A DNA stretch of 64,000 bases from Lysobacterales bacterium (lineage in GTDB: Bacteria; Pseudomonadota; Gammaproteobacteria; Xanthomonadales; SZUA-5): the NCBI GenBank assembly GCA_022844135.1, contig JALHMG010000022.1:23689-87688 (forward strand). Direction: 5' to 3'. The first letter of the stretch is position 1; each line of letters begins with the position of its first letter. Positions 17,555 to 28,300 of the stretch are shown here, one piece after another. The notes below the pieces were generated by a model, which saw nothing but the letters and a program-made list of their open reading frames with translations, was not told where the DNA came from and searched no databases. A program made the position numbers and the translations under genes.

Positions 17555-19336
17555 ATGACGTCTATTCCTTTTGCCCAATCAGGTAGCTTCGCATCGCGGC
17601 TTGCGGTGGCATCCCTTCTGTTTTTTGCCTCCCTTCAATGGTTGATCGCTTTTGCCGATGGCGCATCCTGGCAGCGAATCGCTTGCGTAGCGATTTTTCT
17701 AGGCAGTTGGATCACCTTGTTTGCGCCGGTAGCGATGAAAACGCGCCTTGCGATTTTGGTGGTACTAGCCTTCATCGCTTTTGCGAACCTGATTTTATAT
17801 GCCGTGAGTTACACGCAGCCCGAGCAGTTGCGGCTGGTTCTGCTGTGCGTTCTTTGCGGATATACGATGCTCGGCATCGCCGGCGTTGCCGCGTTGATCT
17901 GGAAGCGGCGCGCACCCGAGTTGGTCATGTCGGCCTTAATGGCCACGATTGCGTTGGTGGTCATCGAGGTGGTTATTGAAAACACATCAGAGGGGCCGAC
18001 ACGCAACGTCGTGCGATGGGAGGGCGGCACCGTTCCCGACCCCGTGCTGGAGGAGTCGTATCCACCCAACTCCACGGCCAGAACCATCTACGTATCGAAT
18101 CCGCGTGGTTACTTCGAAAACAGCGATCCGCGAGCTCAGCAATGGCGGCTCGGGTCGAATCATCCGGGCAGTTCGGCCCGCCTGCAGTTTCCCGGCCCAC
18201 CGGCGTCCGGCCGCGTGCGCGTCGACATCGATCGCGCTGAGATTCCCACACCCTGGCATGTTCAACTGACAAGCGAGGGCCTGCGCGTGCGGAAGGGCGA
18301 ACCCTACACGTTGCGCTTCAAAGCTCGCTCAGAGCAACGGCGCCCGTTCTCTTACGGCGTGAGCCAGGCGCACCCGCCGTGGGACAACCTCGGCTGGTAT
18401 CGAAACATCGACATCGATACCGAGTGGTCAGAAGTCGTCGAGACGTTCCGCGCAACGTCCAGCGACGACTTAGCGCGCTTGACGTTCGACCTGGGCGCGC
18501 ACACCAGCGCCGTCGAGATTGAAGGACTCGAAGTGAAGCGCTTCGACACCGGCGAGAATGCAATTCGTGAGCCCACGCCCGAGTATTCGGTGACCTACCG
18601 ATTCAACGATCGCGGGTGTCGCGGTCCCGATTACCAGGTTCCAAGGCCCGCTGATGTGCTGCGCGTTCTGGTGCTCGGGGATTCGTACGTGCTGGGTGTC
18701 GGCGTCCACGAGCAGGACACCTTTACCGCCCAGCTGCAGGAAATGCTCTCCAAAAGAGCTGACAACAACAACCAAGTCGAAGTGATTAACTGCGGCGTCA
18801 GTGGTTATTCGACAGCGCAGGCGCGCCTGCTATTCGAGCGTCTGGGCGAGGTGTATCGACCCGACCTGGTCATCCTCGGCATGGTCATGAACGACGACAG
18901 CTCGTGGCGCTCGGATGTCGCGAATAACTACTTTCATCAGCCCGGCCGGCTGGATGCGCTATCCATGACCTGGCGTGTGGTTCAGTATGCTCGGCATCAA
19001 GGACGCAAGCCGCCGCCGGACTTCTCGGGGAGTTTAAGTGAGGTGCGGTTGCTGCAGGCGCGTGCCGAGGCGCAGGGCGCCAATCTGGTGGTGTTTTCGT
19101 TCCGCAACCACCCGTTGTCCTTTGAAGCATGGCAAAGCTTGGCTCAGACCATGTCAACGGGCCTGAAGGACACGGGCGTTCCCTGGCTGGATGTGGGAGA
19201 TCGGGTCATCACCGACGACAACTGGCGCACTTTTTTGGTCCATCCGGAGGGCGATATGCACCCGAATGAAATCTTTCACCGATCTGCCGCCGAACAAGTG
19301 ACGGCGCTGCTCATCGAGCGCGGCCTGGTACTTTAG
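17555..19336 (+). CDS. Membrane SGNH/GDSL hydrolase-like protein with internal carbohydrate-binding-like module
   Basis: About 593 residues from the ATG at 17555 (GTG 17552 and TTG 17546 are also in frame). Four or five helices occupy residues ~5-150. A beta-rich module follows at ~205-345 (PTPWHVQL, VRKGEPYTLR, WDNLGWYR), homologous to the two modules of the protein at 10367. Residues ~370-590 form a canonical SGNH domain: VLVLGDSYVLG (block I with Ser), CGVSGYSTAQ, GMVMNDDS (block III Asn) and GDMHPNEIFH (Asp/His). With its full catalytic set it is the better candidate for an esterase or acyltransferase acting on a periplasmic glycan. Role inferred. Confidence 0.8.
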   Translation: MTSIPFAQSGSFASRLAVASLLFFASLQWLIAFADGASWQRIACVAIFLGSWITLFAPVAMKTRLAILVVLAFIAFANLILYAVSYTQPEQLRLVLLCVLCGYTMLGIAGVAALIWKRRAPELVMSALMATIALVVIEVVIENTSEGPTRNVVRWEGGTVPDPVLEESYPPNSTARTIYVSNPRGYFENSDPRAQQWRLGSNHPGSSARLQFPGPPASGRVRVDIDRAEIPTPWHVQLTSEGLRVRKGEPYTLRFKARSEQRRPFSYGVSQAHPPWDNLGWYRNIDIDTEWSEVVETFRATSSDDLARLTFDLGAHTSAVEIEGLEVKRFDTGENAIREPTPEYSVTYRFNDRGCRGPDYQVPRPADVLRVLVLGDSYVLGVGVHEQDTFTAQLQEMLSKRADNNNQVEVINCGVSGYSTAQARLLFERLGEVYRPDLVILGMVMNDDSSWRSDVANNYFHQPGRLDALSMTWRVVQYARHQGRKPPPDFSGSLSEVRLLQARAEAQGANLVVFSFRNHPLSFEAWQSLAQTMSTGLKDTGVPWLDVGDRVITDDNWRTFLVHPEGDMHPNEIFHRSAAEQVTALLIERGLVL

Positions 19337-19407
19337 CCTGATCACTCGCCCCGTCCCGAGATCGGCCCATCCATGCGGTCAGGCCAAACGCTAGCCTGAG
19401 GTCCTGA

Positions 19408-21570
19408 TTGAACCATCTGTTTTTGTGTCGAGAGTTTCCGCCCGCGGCTTACCCGCCGGGCGGCATCGGCACGTATGTGCGTCATATCGCGCGGCTGCTG
19501 GCAAACGCTGGCGACAACGTGCACGTGATCGCCCATCGCTGGGCGGGAGCGCCGCGCGCACGCGAGGAACTGATGGGTGGACGTCTGATCGTGCATCGCG
19601 TCGCGCTGGATGATTCGAATCCGGATGGCGCAACCGACCCGCAACTGCACCAGCAGATCGGCCGGGGATTATTGGCCTCCTCGTTTCCATCGCAGGCGTT
19701 TGCCTGGCAGGCGGCGCATTTGGCGGAGCGATTGATCGTCACCGAGGGCATCGATGTGGTGGAGGCGCAGGAATGGGAAGCGCCGCTGTATTTCCTCCAG
19801 TTGCGCCGTCAACTTGGACTGGGGCCGGAGCGCCGGCCGCCTGTCGTTGTGCATCTGCACTCGTCCACCGAGCAAATCTTCGCTGCCAATGGCTGGGAGA
19901 CGACGGTCGCAGACTATGGTCCGGCGACTGCGCAGGAGGCCTTCTCGATCACCTCTGCCGATGCTCTCATGGCACCGAGTCGGTTCATGGCCGATCAGGC
20001 CTTGGCCCGGTATGCCGTGGCTGCATCGCAGATGCACGTCATCCCCTATCCGCTTGGCGATATGGCGCTCCTGCAGCGCAGCGATGAGATCTGGGCAAGC
20101 CGAAATATCTGTCACATCGGCCGACTGGAACCGCGCAAAGGCGTGTTCGAATGCGTCGACGCGCTGGTTTCAATAGCTGCGGACTATCCGGACTTGTGTG
20201 TCGACTTCGTCGGCGCCGATACGCCGCTGCGCGCGAGCGGCGGGCCTTCGGTGGCTGCGGCCCTGCGGCGCCGCATTCCAGCGCGTTTCCGCCATCAGAT
20301 ACGCTTCCACGGCAGTCAAGATCCACCGGGCGTTCGTGCGGTATTGGCGCGAGCGACTGCGGCGGTGGTGCCGTCGCGGTGGGAAAATCTGCCTTACAGT
20401 TGTATCGAAGCCATGGCCTCCGGTCTGCCGGCAGTGGTCTCGCCGCACGGCGGTATGCGCGAACTGGTGGCGGATGGCATTTGCGGCTGGATCGCCGAGA
20501 CTGGTTCGCCGACAGAAATCGCAGCCGCTCTGCGCCGTGCGCTGGATGCGTCCGGAACTCAACGCGAGCGCATGGGACAGGCGGCGGTTGCCAGCGTCAA
20601 CCAGAAATGCGCCAACGACCTCATCGTGCGCCAGCACCTCGATCTGAAGCGCCAGCTCGTGCGTCGTGCGCGCCTGACGCGAAGGGACGCCAGGGTCTCG
20701 CCGCCGCGACCGGTTGGGACCAGCGGCATGGCGGTGGTTGTGTCGGGCGTCGCCGGACCGGCGCAACTCGCCGGCGTCCGCCAAAGTCTTCAGGCGCAGA
20801 TTGAGTCGCCGTCGATGGTCATGGTGGTGTGCAACGATCTGACGCCGGAAACAATAGCCAGCATTAGTGCCGAAGGCTGGAAAGTGCATCCCGCGAACGT
20901 CGGTGACGATGGTCGACCGTCGGCCATGGCGATGGCCAAACTGCTGTCCTTCGAGGGCCTGCTCGGCGTCGTGCTGGCAGACGCTCACGTGCAATTCGAT
21001 CCTGGCTGGCTTCGCGCCTGCCGTGTGGCCTTCGAGAGCGACGAGCGACTGGCCGTCGTTTCGCCCTGGTTATTGCAAATCGGGCCGCCAGCATGGGTTC
21101 GAGTATCGTCGGATCCAGCGCGTCCCGATTTGCTCGACGATGGTGCGCCCACACCGTTGATTGCCGTGCGATTCGACGCGCTGGCGTCCGCAGGTGGCGA
21201 TACGGGAGACATCGACTGGAGCGGCGCACTGACGCGAGTTTTTCGGTCCGACCGCCTCGCGCTGATCTACCCGGCTGTCTACTGCTCGGTCGCGTCGGCG
21301 AACGGCCGCAGTCGGCCACCGCGCCGCGCTACCCGCTTCTCTTCGATGGCGAAAGCGATTCAACGACTGCATACGCCCCTGCTGCAATGGCTGATCGAGC
21401 GCTCTCCGGAGGATCGGCGCGACTTCGTTCTCGACGCACTGCGCAACCCGCTGCAGTCGCTCCGCTGGCTGGCGCGCCGGACGCTGGATGCAGCGAGCCG
21501 TGCGCCGTTGCTGCGTGCTCGCGGGCGGCTGGCTGGGGACGCCAATCCGGAAGTACGGGGGCCACGTTGA
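19408..21570 (+). CDS. Two-domain glycosyltransferase: GT4 plus C-terminal GT2-like domain
   Basis: 720 residues. The start is a TTG at 19408 with GAGG six bases upstream, and no ATG fits the domain start. Residues 1-~400 are a GT4 (GGIGTYVRHIARLL, GRLEPRKGVFECVD, SRWENLPYSCIEAMASG). Residues ~430-640 resemble a GT2/GT-A fold (MAVVVSGVAGPAQL, VVLADAHVQFDPGW), followed by a basic C-terminal region. It could add two sugars in sequence or use the second domain for acceptor handling. The stop overlaps the next start as TTGA. First gene of a compact four-gene transferase operon to 25244. Confidence 0.88.
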   Translation: MNHLFLCREFPPAAYPPGGIGTYVRHIARLLANAGDNVHVIAHRWAGAPRAREELMGGRLIVHRVALDDSNPDGATDPQLHQQIGRGLLASSFPSQAFAWQAAHLAERLIVTEGIDVVEAQEWEAPLYFLQLRRQLGLGPERRPPVVVHLHSSTEQIFAANGWETTVADYGPATAQEAFSITSADALMAPSRFMADQALARYAVAASQMHVIPYPLGDMALLQRSDEIWASRNICHIGRLEPRKGVFECVDALVSIAADYPDLCVDFVGADTPLRASGGPSVAAALRRRIPARFRHQIRFHGSQDPPGVRAVLARATAAVVPSRWENLPYSCIEAMASGLPAVVSPHGGMRELVADGICGWIAETGSPTEIAAALRRALDASGTQRERMGQAAVASVNQKCANDLIVRQHLDLKRQLVRRARLTRRDARVSPPRPVGTSGMAVVVSGVAGPAQLAGVRQSLQAQIESPSMVMVVCNDLTPETIASISAEGWKVHPANVGDDGRPSAMAMAKLLSFEGLLGVVLADAHVQFDPGWLRACRVAFESDERLAVVSPWLLQIGPPAWVRVSSDPARPDLLDDGAPTPLIAVRFDALASAGGDTGDIDWSGALTRVFRSDRLALIYPAVYCSVASANGRSRPPRRATRFSSMAKAIQRLHTPLLQWLIERSPEDRRDFVLDALRNPLQSLRWLARRTLDAASRAPLLRARGRLAGDANPEVRGPR

Positions 21571-22655
21571 AGCCGGTCGGCGACACGTTGCAAAGTCCGG
21601 CGCCTGCAGATCGCGCCGAATCGCCGCTGGTATCGATCATCGTCGCCGCGTTCAATGCGGCGGCGACCATCGAAGAGACTTGCCGTTCGGCGCTGGCTCA
21701 AACCTACCCGTCGATCGAAGTGCTGGTCGTCGACGACGGCTCGACGGACACGACAGCCGACATCGTGACCGAGCTGGCGGCGGCCGATCCGCGACTGCGG
21801 CTGATTCGCCAGCCGAATCTGGGCGTCGCGGCAGCCAGGAACTGCGGCATTGCGGCGGCGCGCGGAGAACTCCTGGCGCCGCTCGATGCGGACGATCTGT
21901 GGGCGCCGGGCAAGATTGCGGCGCAAGTCTCCAGGCTGGCGCAAGCCGGCTCGGATACGGCGTTGGTGTATTGCTGGTGGGCGTGGATCGACGAGCACAA
22001 CAGCGTCCTGGATCGCTCCCCACCGTGGCGAATCGAAGGTCGTGCGCTGCAACGGCTGTTGGAAATCAATGTCACTGGAAATGCCAGCGTGCCATTGTTC
22101 CGCCGATCCGTCGTGCTGGAGCTTGGAGGCTATCGGAGTCAGTTGCGCGACGACGGCTGCCAGGGATGCGAAGACTGGGATCTGGCGTTGCGCGTCGCCG
22201 AGCGCCACCGTGTGGCCGTGGTGCCGGAAGTGCTGGTGGGCTATCGACGTCGAAGCGACAGCATGTCGACCCAAGACGATAGGATGTGGCGCTCGCGCGC
22301 TGCTGTGGCGCAATCCATCGCCATGCGCAATCCGTCGATTTCCTCGGCGATGTTGCGGCGCTCGCAGGGGCAATTCGCGCTGCATCTCGCAGGCGTGGCC
22401 TTCTGGCGCGGCGACATTTTGCGCGCGTGTCGCTGGGGGCTGCGCACACGCCCGCTATGGCTGGGAATCGCCGTCTCGCCCTATATCGCAAGGCTGCTGC
22501 TGCGGCACATCTACCGAGGCGCGGCGACGCGCCCCCGGTTGGTCGCCCACGGCCTGACCTTCGATAGCAGCTGTCCGGCGGACCCTTTGATTCCTTATGA
22601 CCGCATTTACCTCGGCCACTGGCAAACCTACGATCGCGAGCCGAGCCATGGCTGA
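21567..22655 (+). CDS. Family 2 glycosyltransferase
   Basis: About 362 residues from a TTG at 21567 that overlaps the previous stop (TTGA) and follows a G-rich ribosome site; a longer frame upstream lies inside the preceding gene. The N-terminal GT-A core is clear: PLVSIIVAAFNAAATIEET, VLVVDDGSTDTTADI, GVAAARNCGIAAARGE and LDADDLWAPGK (DxD region). Further on come GCEDWDLALRVAERH and YRRRSDSMS, typical of O-antigen or capsule GT2 enzymes. The C-terminal ~80 residues are partly hydrophobic and basic. Cytoplasmic or membrane-associated. It overlaps the next gene by 8 bp. Confidence 0.88.
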   Translation: MKPVGDTLQSPAPADRAESPLVSIIVAAFNAAATIEETCRSALAQTYPSIEVLVVDDGSTDTTADIVTELAAADPRLRLIRQPNLGVAAARNCGIAAARGELLAPLDADDLWAPGKIAAQVSRLAQAGSDTALVYCWWAWIDEHNSVLDRSPPWRIEGRALQRLLEINVTGNASVPLFRRSVVLELGGYRSQLRDDGCQGCEDWDLALRVAERHRVAVVPEVLVGYRRRSDSMSTQDDRMWRSRAAVAQSIAMRNPSISSAMLRRSQGQFALHLAGVAFWRGDILRACRWGLRTRPLWLGIAVSPYIARLLLRHIYRGAATRPRLVAHGLTFDSSCPADPLIPYDRIYLGHWQTYDREPSHG

Positions 22656-24021
22656 GCGCTTAATCGCGCTGTTGCGGCGTATAGCGCATGAGGCTTTGTT
22701 GGCGCGCTTGCGCCTGGAGGCCTTGCTGACAGGGCTAAGCCACCGCAAGCGGCCGCGCATCATGGCGACTGCGTGCTGGACCTTTCCGATTTATTCGCAG
22801 ACGTTCGTCCATCAAGAAGTTCTGGCGCTGGCCGAGAGCGACTTCTCGGTGCGCTTCCTGTACGCGCAGCGCGGACCGAGATCAGCCTTGGCGCAGCATT
22901 GCGCCGCGCTGTGGTCGCTAAAGCGGCGTGTCATGCTGCATGCCGACACCGGCAAAGCGGATCTCGCCAGATTTCGGCGCACGCACCCTGCCGCAGTCGA
23001 GGCCCTGATTTCCGACATCGCCCGAAGCAGCGGGCTGTCGCCCGCACAGGTTCAGTCCCACGAGCACTTCCTGCACGCCTTTTCGTTCGCCAGGGCGGTC
23101 GAGGCGTGGCGGGCAGATTATCTGCACAGCTACTTCTTTTACGAGCAAACCTTGTTCGCGCTGGTGGCTTCGCGGTTGCTGGGCATTCCCCGCGGCATCA
23201 GTTGTTATGCCGACCACATGTTGGCCGACTATCCGCTGAAGATCGTCAAGCTGCATTTGCAGCACTGCGAGGTGTTGGTTGCAACCTCCAGGCGCATCGC
23301 CGCCGAGTTGCAAGCGTTTGAGCCAGCAGCACAACCGCGCGTGCTGATCAAAGCCAATGCGATCAATACCGCAAACTTCGCACCAAGGCCGGACAACGGC
23401 GAGAACAGCGATGGGACTATGCAGCTCCTATGCGTTTGTCGCATCGACCCGAAAAAAGGCATCGAGTACTTGCTCTCGGCATCGCGCCTGCTGCTGGATC
23501 GAGGCCTGCGTGTGCATGTTCGGATCGTCGGCGCGCCAGATGCGCACTGCGAAGCGGCGCAAGCCTATGCCCGCACGCTGGCGATGCAGGTGGCACAAGA
23601 CAGGCTGGGCGATGCCGTCAGCTTCATGGGCCAGCGCAACCACGGCGAGATCCGGGCTGAACTTGTGCGCGCGAGCGTTTTCGTCGCGCCTTATGTGGAT
23701 CTGGCCAACGGCGACAAGGACGGCATCCCCACCGCAGTGCTGGAGGCCATGGCGAGCGCATGCGCAATCGTCACGACTGACGCCGGTTCGCTTGCGGAAA
23801 TCATCGACGACGAAGAGCAGGGACTGGTAGTGGCGCAGCGCGATGCGCTGGCGCTGGCAAACGCGATACACAGGCTGGCCAGCGATGCCAGGCTCGCAAC
23901 GCGCCTCGGTGCTGCTGCGCTGGAGCGCGTGCGGAGTCAGTACGATGTCGCTATCACGGAAGTCCGCTTGCATCGGCGCATACACGAGGCCATCGCAGCA
24001 CAAGGGAGGGCGGCATCATGA
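22648..24021 (+). CDS. Family 4 glycosyltransferase (WcaL-like)
   Basis: About 457 residues from the ATG at 22648; an upstream in-frame ATG at 22597 would overlap the preceding gene by ~60 bp. After a basic N-terminal ~30 residues come FPIYSQTFVHQEVLAL, as in colanic-acid WcaL-type transferases and the paralogue at 4366. The donor domain has LCVCRIDPKKGIEYLL and DGIPTAVLEAMASACAIV. Two cysteine/histidine-rich stretches in the middle are not obviously catalytic. The stop overlaps the next start (ATGA). Donor and acceptor unknown. Confidence 0.9.
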   Translation: MAERLIALLRRIAHEALLARLRLEALLTGLSHRKRPRIMATACWTFPIYSQTFVHQEVLALAESDFSVRFLYAQRGPRSALAQHCAALWSLKRRVMLHADTGKADLARFRRTHPAAVEALISDIARSSGLSPAQVQSHEHFLHAFSFARAVEAWRADYLHSYFFYEQTLFALVASRLLGIPRGISCYADHMLADYPLKIVKLHLQHCEVLVATSRRIAAELQAFEPAAQPRVLIKANAINTANFAPRPDNGENSDGTMQLLCVCRIDPKKGIEYLLSASRLLLDRGLRVHVRIVGAPDAHCEAAQAYARTLAMQVAQDRLGDAVSFMGQRNHGEIRAELVRASVFVAPYVDLANGDKDGIPTAVLEAMASACAIVTTDAGSLAEIIDDEEQGLVVAQRDALALANAIHRLASDARLATRLGAAALERVRSQYDVAITEVRLHRRIHEAIAAQGRAAS

Positions 24022-25244
24022 GAATAGCGCTGCTTTCCTTCGAGTACCCGCCAGAAACCGGGTTTGGCGGGATCGGCACGTACACCTGGCACCACGCCAG
24101 AGCGTTGGCGCAACTCGGACATGAGGTGCATGTTCTGGCTGGCGCGGTGGACAGCACACCCCTGCGCTCGACAGACGATGAGGGCGTGCGGGTGCATCGG
24201 TTCTGGGCCGACGGCACTCTGATGCGCGCGCTGGCTCAGTTGGGCGCCTGGCGCTGGTGGTGGACGCGCCAGCGCTTGCAGAACGCCTGGAGTATGTACC
24301 TGGGTCTGAGCGAGCTGCTGCGCCAGCATCGTTTCGACATCCTGGAGATGCCCGAATGCGGCGCCGAGGGGGCATGGATAACGCGCCGATTGCGGATTCC
24401 GACCGTGGTCCGACTGCATTCGCCCTCGCGTCTGATCATGCCTTACTACGAAGTTGCTCGCGCCGATCTGTTGCTGTGTTCGGCGGTCGAACGGCAGGCA
24501 ATGCAGCGGGCAACCATGCTGACGGCCTGCTCGCGTTTCGTCGCCGACGAGACGCGATCCAAGCTGGGCATTCGTCGCGACTGCCATGTCATCTCCAACG
24601 GGCTGGACTTGGACTGGATGGACGCCGCGGTCGATCAGGTGGATATGCATACTCGCCTGGGACTTCCACGCCGCGCGCTCACCATCGTTTTCTGCGGTCG
24701 ATTGGAGCGGCGTAAGGGCATCCATCTTTGCGCCGAGATCGCGGCGTCTATTCTCGAGCGCTTCGACGTGACGCTGGTGTTCGCCGGGGACGACCTGTTC
24801 GGATTTGCCGAAACCACTTTGCTGCCGGCGCTGGCGGGCCGAACACTGAAAGGCTCGCTGCACCTGACCGGCAGGCTTGGCATGTCCAATTTGCGCTCCT
24901 TGGTGCGCTGCGCAGATATTGTTCTACTGCCGAGCCTTTGGGAGAACTGTCCTTACTCCTGCCTGGAAGCAATGGCGATGGCGCGCGCGGTTGTTGCTGC
25001 CAACCAAGGTGGAATGCCAGAGCTCATTCAAGATGGCATCAACGGTCTGTTGGCGACTGTCGACGATGCGCCAGCTTTCGTGCGCTGTCTGGAACGGTTG
25101 ATTGTCGACGGCGACCTGCGAGCGCGCCTGGGCCAGGCCGCGCGCAGCACGATTCAGCAACGCCATTGCGCCCGGCAACTGGCGCGCGCCGCGACAGACG
25201 TCTACGAAACAGCGATCGCAGGGCAAATTGCGCCGCCTCGATAA
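24018..25244 (+). CDS. Family 4 glycosyltransferase
   Basis: 408 residues; the ATG is in the ATGA overlap with the previous stop. Starts [18 protein letters not shown] and continues [18 protein letters not shown], the acceptor-side glycine-rich loop of GT4 enzymes, shared with the protein at 19408. The donor domain has [15 protein letters not shown] and [19 protein letters not shown]. It is the last gene of the operon; 128 bp without a recognised gene separate it from purL. Likely adds one sugar of the repeat unit or lipid-linked glycan. Confidence 0.92.
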   Translation: MRIALLSFEYPPETGFGGIGTYTWHHARALAQLGHEVHVLAGAVDSTPLRSTDDEGVRVHRFWADGTLMRALAQLGAWRWWWTRQRLQNAWSMYLGLSELLRQHRFDILEMPECGAEGAWITRRLRIPTVVRLHSPSRLIMPYYEVARADLLLCSAVERQAMQRATMLTACSRFVADETRSKLGIRRDCHVISNGLDLDWMDAAVDQVDMHTRLGLPRRALTIVFCGRLERRKGIHLCAEIAASILERFDVTLVFAGDDLFGFAETTLLPALAGRTLKGSLHLTGRLGMSNLRSLVRCADIVLLPSLWENCPYSCLEAMAMARAVVAANQGGMPELIQDGINGLLATVDDAPAFVRCLERLIVDGDLRARLGQAARSTIQQRHCARQLARAATDVYETAIAGQIAPPR

Positions 25245-25372
25245 TCGACGCTGCGCGCTCAGCGTTGCGGATTTTACGTAGTTATCTGGCGCCCAAACCG
25301 TCCGCCAAGGTATTCGCCGCTGATCGCGGCGCCGTCTATGCTCCGCGCCGTCGTCATTCCCGCACGTTGCCC

Positions 25373-28300
25373 ATGGCCATCCATCTGCTTGAAGGCGCCA
25401 GCATGCTGTCGCCGTTCCGCATCGAACGCTTGAATCGCCGTGTCGCACCGTTTGGTACCGAGGTGGTGGCGGTCGACGAGGTGTTCGTGGTCACTGGCGA
25501 TGGCGTCGATCTGGCCGGATTGCAGGTCGTACTCGGCGGCGAGGCAACGCAATCGCAGGCCGGGCCGCGCGGCAGCGGCGCCGAGCGCTACGTGACGCCG
25601 CGTATCGGCACACGCTCGCCGTGGTCGAGCAAGGCCACCGATATCGCGCATCGCTGCGGATTTGCGGTGCAGCGTATCGAACGTGTGCAGCGGCTGCGTT
25701 TTGCACGCTGGCCGGAAGCGGCCTCGGCGCAGGAAGCGGTGTTGGCGCAACTGCATGATCCAATGACCCAGAGCGTCGTGACCGACGCCTCTGAGCTCAG
25801 ATCGGCGATCGCGCATGCATCTGGCCCATTGCTCCACGTGCAGGCCGACCTCAGCACGCTCACCCAGGCGAACGCCGATCTGGGCTTGAGCTTGAGCGGC
25901 GACGAGCTGGACTACCTCAGTGCGCGCTACGCCGAATTGGGTCGCGCCGCCACGGATGCCGAGCTGATGATGTTCGCGCAGGCGAACTCCGAGCATTGCC
26001 GGCACAAGATTTTCAACGCCAGCTGGACCCTCGACGGCGTGGCGCAAGAGCAAAGCCTGTTCGGCCTGATCAAACATACGCATGCCACCTCGCCCGCGGG
26101 CACACTGACCGCCTACAAGGACAACGCGGCAGTGCTGACGGGTTTCCAGGCGCAACGTTGGATGGCCGATGCGAGCGGCGTCTATCGCGCGCTGGCGGAG
26201 CCCTCGCATCTGGCGATCAAGGTCGAAACGCATAACCATCCGACCGCGATTGCGCCCTATCCGGGCGCTGCCACCGGAGCGGGCGGGGAGATCCGCGACG
26301 AGGGCGCCACCGGGCGTGGCGCCAAGCCCAAGGCCGGTCTCACCGGCTTCACGACCTCGCACTTGCGAATTCCGGACGCGCCGCAACCCTGGGAACGCGC
26401 GCGTCCATTGCCGGGCCATCTGGCGAGCGCCTTGCGGATCATGACCGAAGGTCCGATCGGCGCGGCGGCCTTCAACAACGAGTTCGGGCGCCCGGCCTTG
26501 GGCGGTTACTTCCGCACCTACGAACAACTCGACGCCGACTACGCCTACGACAAGCCGATCATGATCGCCGGTGGGCTGGGCGCAGTGCGCGATGGCCACG
26601 TCGCCAAGCGGTCGTTGCAGCCCGGCGACGCATTGATCGTGCTCGGCGGTCCGGCCATGCTCATCGGACTGGGCGGCGGCGCAGCGTCCTCGCAGCAAGG
26701 CGGCGTTGGCGGCAGCGCGCGAGATTTTGCCTCGGTGCAACGCGACAACGCCGAAGTGGAGCGGCGTTGCCAGGAAGTGATCGACCGCTGCATTGCACTG
26801 GGTGAGCACAATCCGATCGTCAGCATCCACGACGTGGGTGCCGGCGGGCTGTCGAACGCACTCCCCGAACTACTCCACGACAGCAGCGTCGGCGGGCAGA
26901 TCGATATGGCCAATATCCCCAACGACGATCCGTCGATGAGCCCGATGCAGATCTGGTGCAACGAGGCGCAAGAGCGCTACGTCCTCGCGGTGCGCCCTGG
27001 CGATCTGCCGCGCTTTGCGGCGCTCTGCGAGCGCGAGCGTTGTCCGTTTGCGCATGTCGGCGAAGCGGTCGCCGACGAACATTTGTCGGTGCGCCTCAAC
27101 GGCGAGGCGATCATCGATCTGCCGATGGACGTGCTGTTCGGCAAGGCGCCGAAGATGCATCGGGTGGCGCCGGCGTATACGCCAGCCAACCTGCCACTGA
27201 CATCGTCGGATCTTCCGCTTCGCGAGGCGCTGCTTCGCGTGCTGCGCTTTCCGAGTGTCGCCAGCAAGAGTTTCCTGATTACCATCGGCGACCGCACCGT
27301 GGGCGGCTTGTCGCACCGCGACCAGATGGTTGGGCCGTGGCAAACGCCGGTCAGCGATGTTGCCGTAACGCTGGCGGATTTCTCCGGCACCAGCGGCGAG
27401 GCGATGGCGATGGGCGAGCGCACGCCGATCGCCGCCATCGATGCGCGCGCCGCCGTGCGCGTTGCGACCTCCGAGGCGATTCTGAATCTGCTGGCGGCGC
27501 CGGTTGCGCGCTTGAGCGATATCAAGCTCTCAGCGAACTGGATGGCGGCGGCCGGGGACGAGCGCGAGGACAGTGCGCTGTACGCGTCGGTCGCGGCGGT
27601 GAGCGAGTTCTGCGCCGCCCTGGGCATATCGATCCCGGTCGGCAAGGATTCCTTGAGCATGCGCGCGCGCTGGCAGAGCGAGAGCGGACCGGTGCAGACG
27701 CGTGCGCCAGTGTCGCTGATCGTCAGTGCCTTCGCGCCGCTCCAAGCGGTGCGCGGCACGCTGACGCCCGAGCCGCGCGTCGGCGATACGCTACTGGTCG
27801 TGCGCGCATCCGCGCAACGCCGTCTCGGCGCATCGGTATGGGCGCAAACGCAGAACCAGATCGGTGGCGAGGTTCCGGATATCGACAGCGATGGCTGTGC
27901 GCGTCTGGCGCACTGGTTGATCGCGAACAAAGTTGCCTTCCATGGCTATCACGACATCAGCGACGGTGGCGCACTGATCGCCGCGATCGAGATGGCGTTC
28001 GCCTCGCGCTGCGGACTTGCGTGCGCGGCAATGAGCACGGCAGAGCTGTTTGCGGAAGAGCCCGGTGTGATGCTGGCCGTGGCACCTGCGGCGTTCTCCG
28101 AAATCCGTGCCAGCGCGCTGGCTGCGGGCCTGGATGCGCATCCGTTTGGTGAGGTCACGACAGCGCCCGCGTTGACGATCGGCGAACAAACGTTCGCCAT
28201 GTCCGACCTGATTCGCGCCTGGGGCGAGGTGTCGTGGCGCATTCAGCGCGAGCGCGACCGGCCGGAGACGGCAGATCAGGAGTACGCCCGACTGTGCGAC

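Noticed and set aside
24728..25372. In-frame N-terminal extension of purL
   Set aside because: It overlaps the end of the GT4 gene, is Arg-rich without domain similarity, and the PurL family start aligns at 25373.
25245..25372. Purine riboswitch or PurR box before purL
   Set aside because: No conserved PurR palindrome or riboswitch fold was recognised in the 128-bp gap.
25274..26830. 518-codon reverse-strand frame over purL
   Set aside because: Lies antisense to a well-conserved core gene; composition is typical of high-GC shadow frames.
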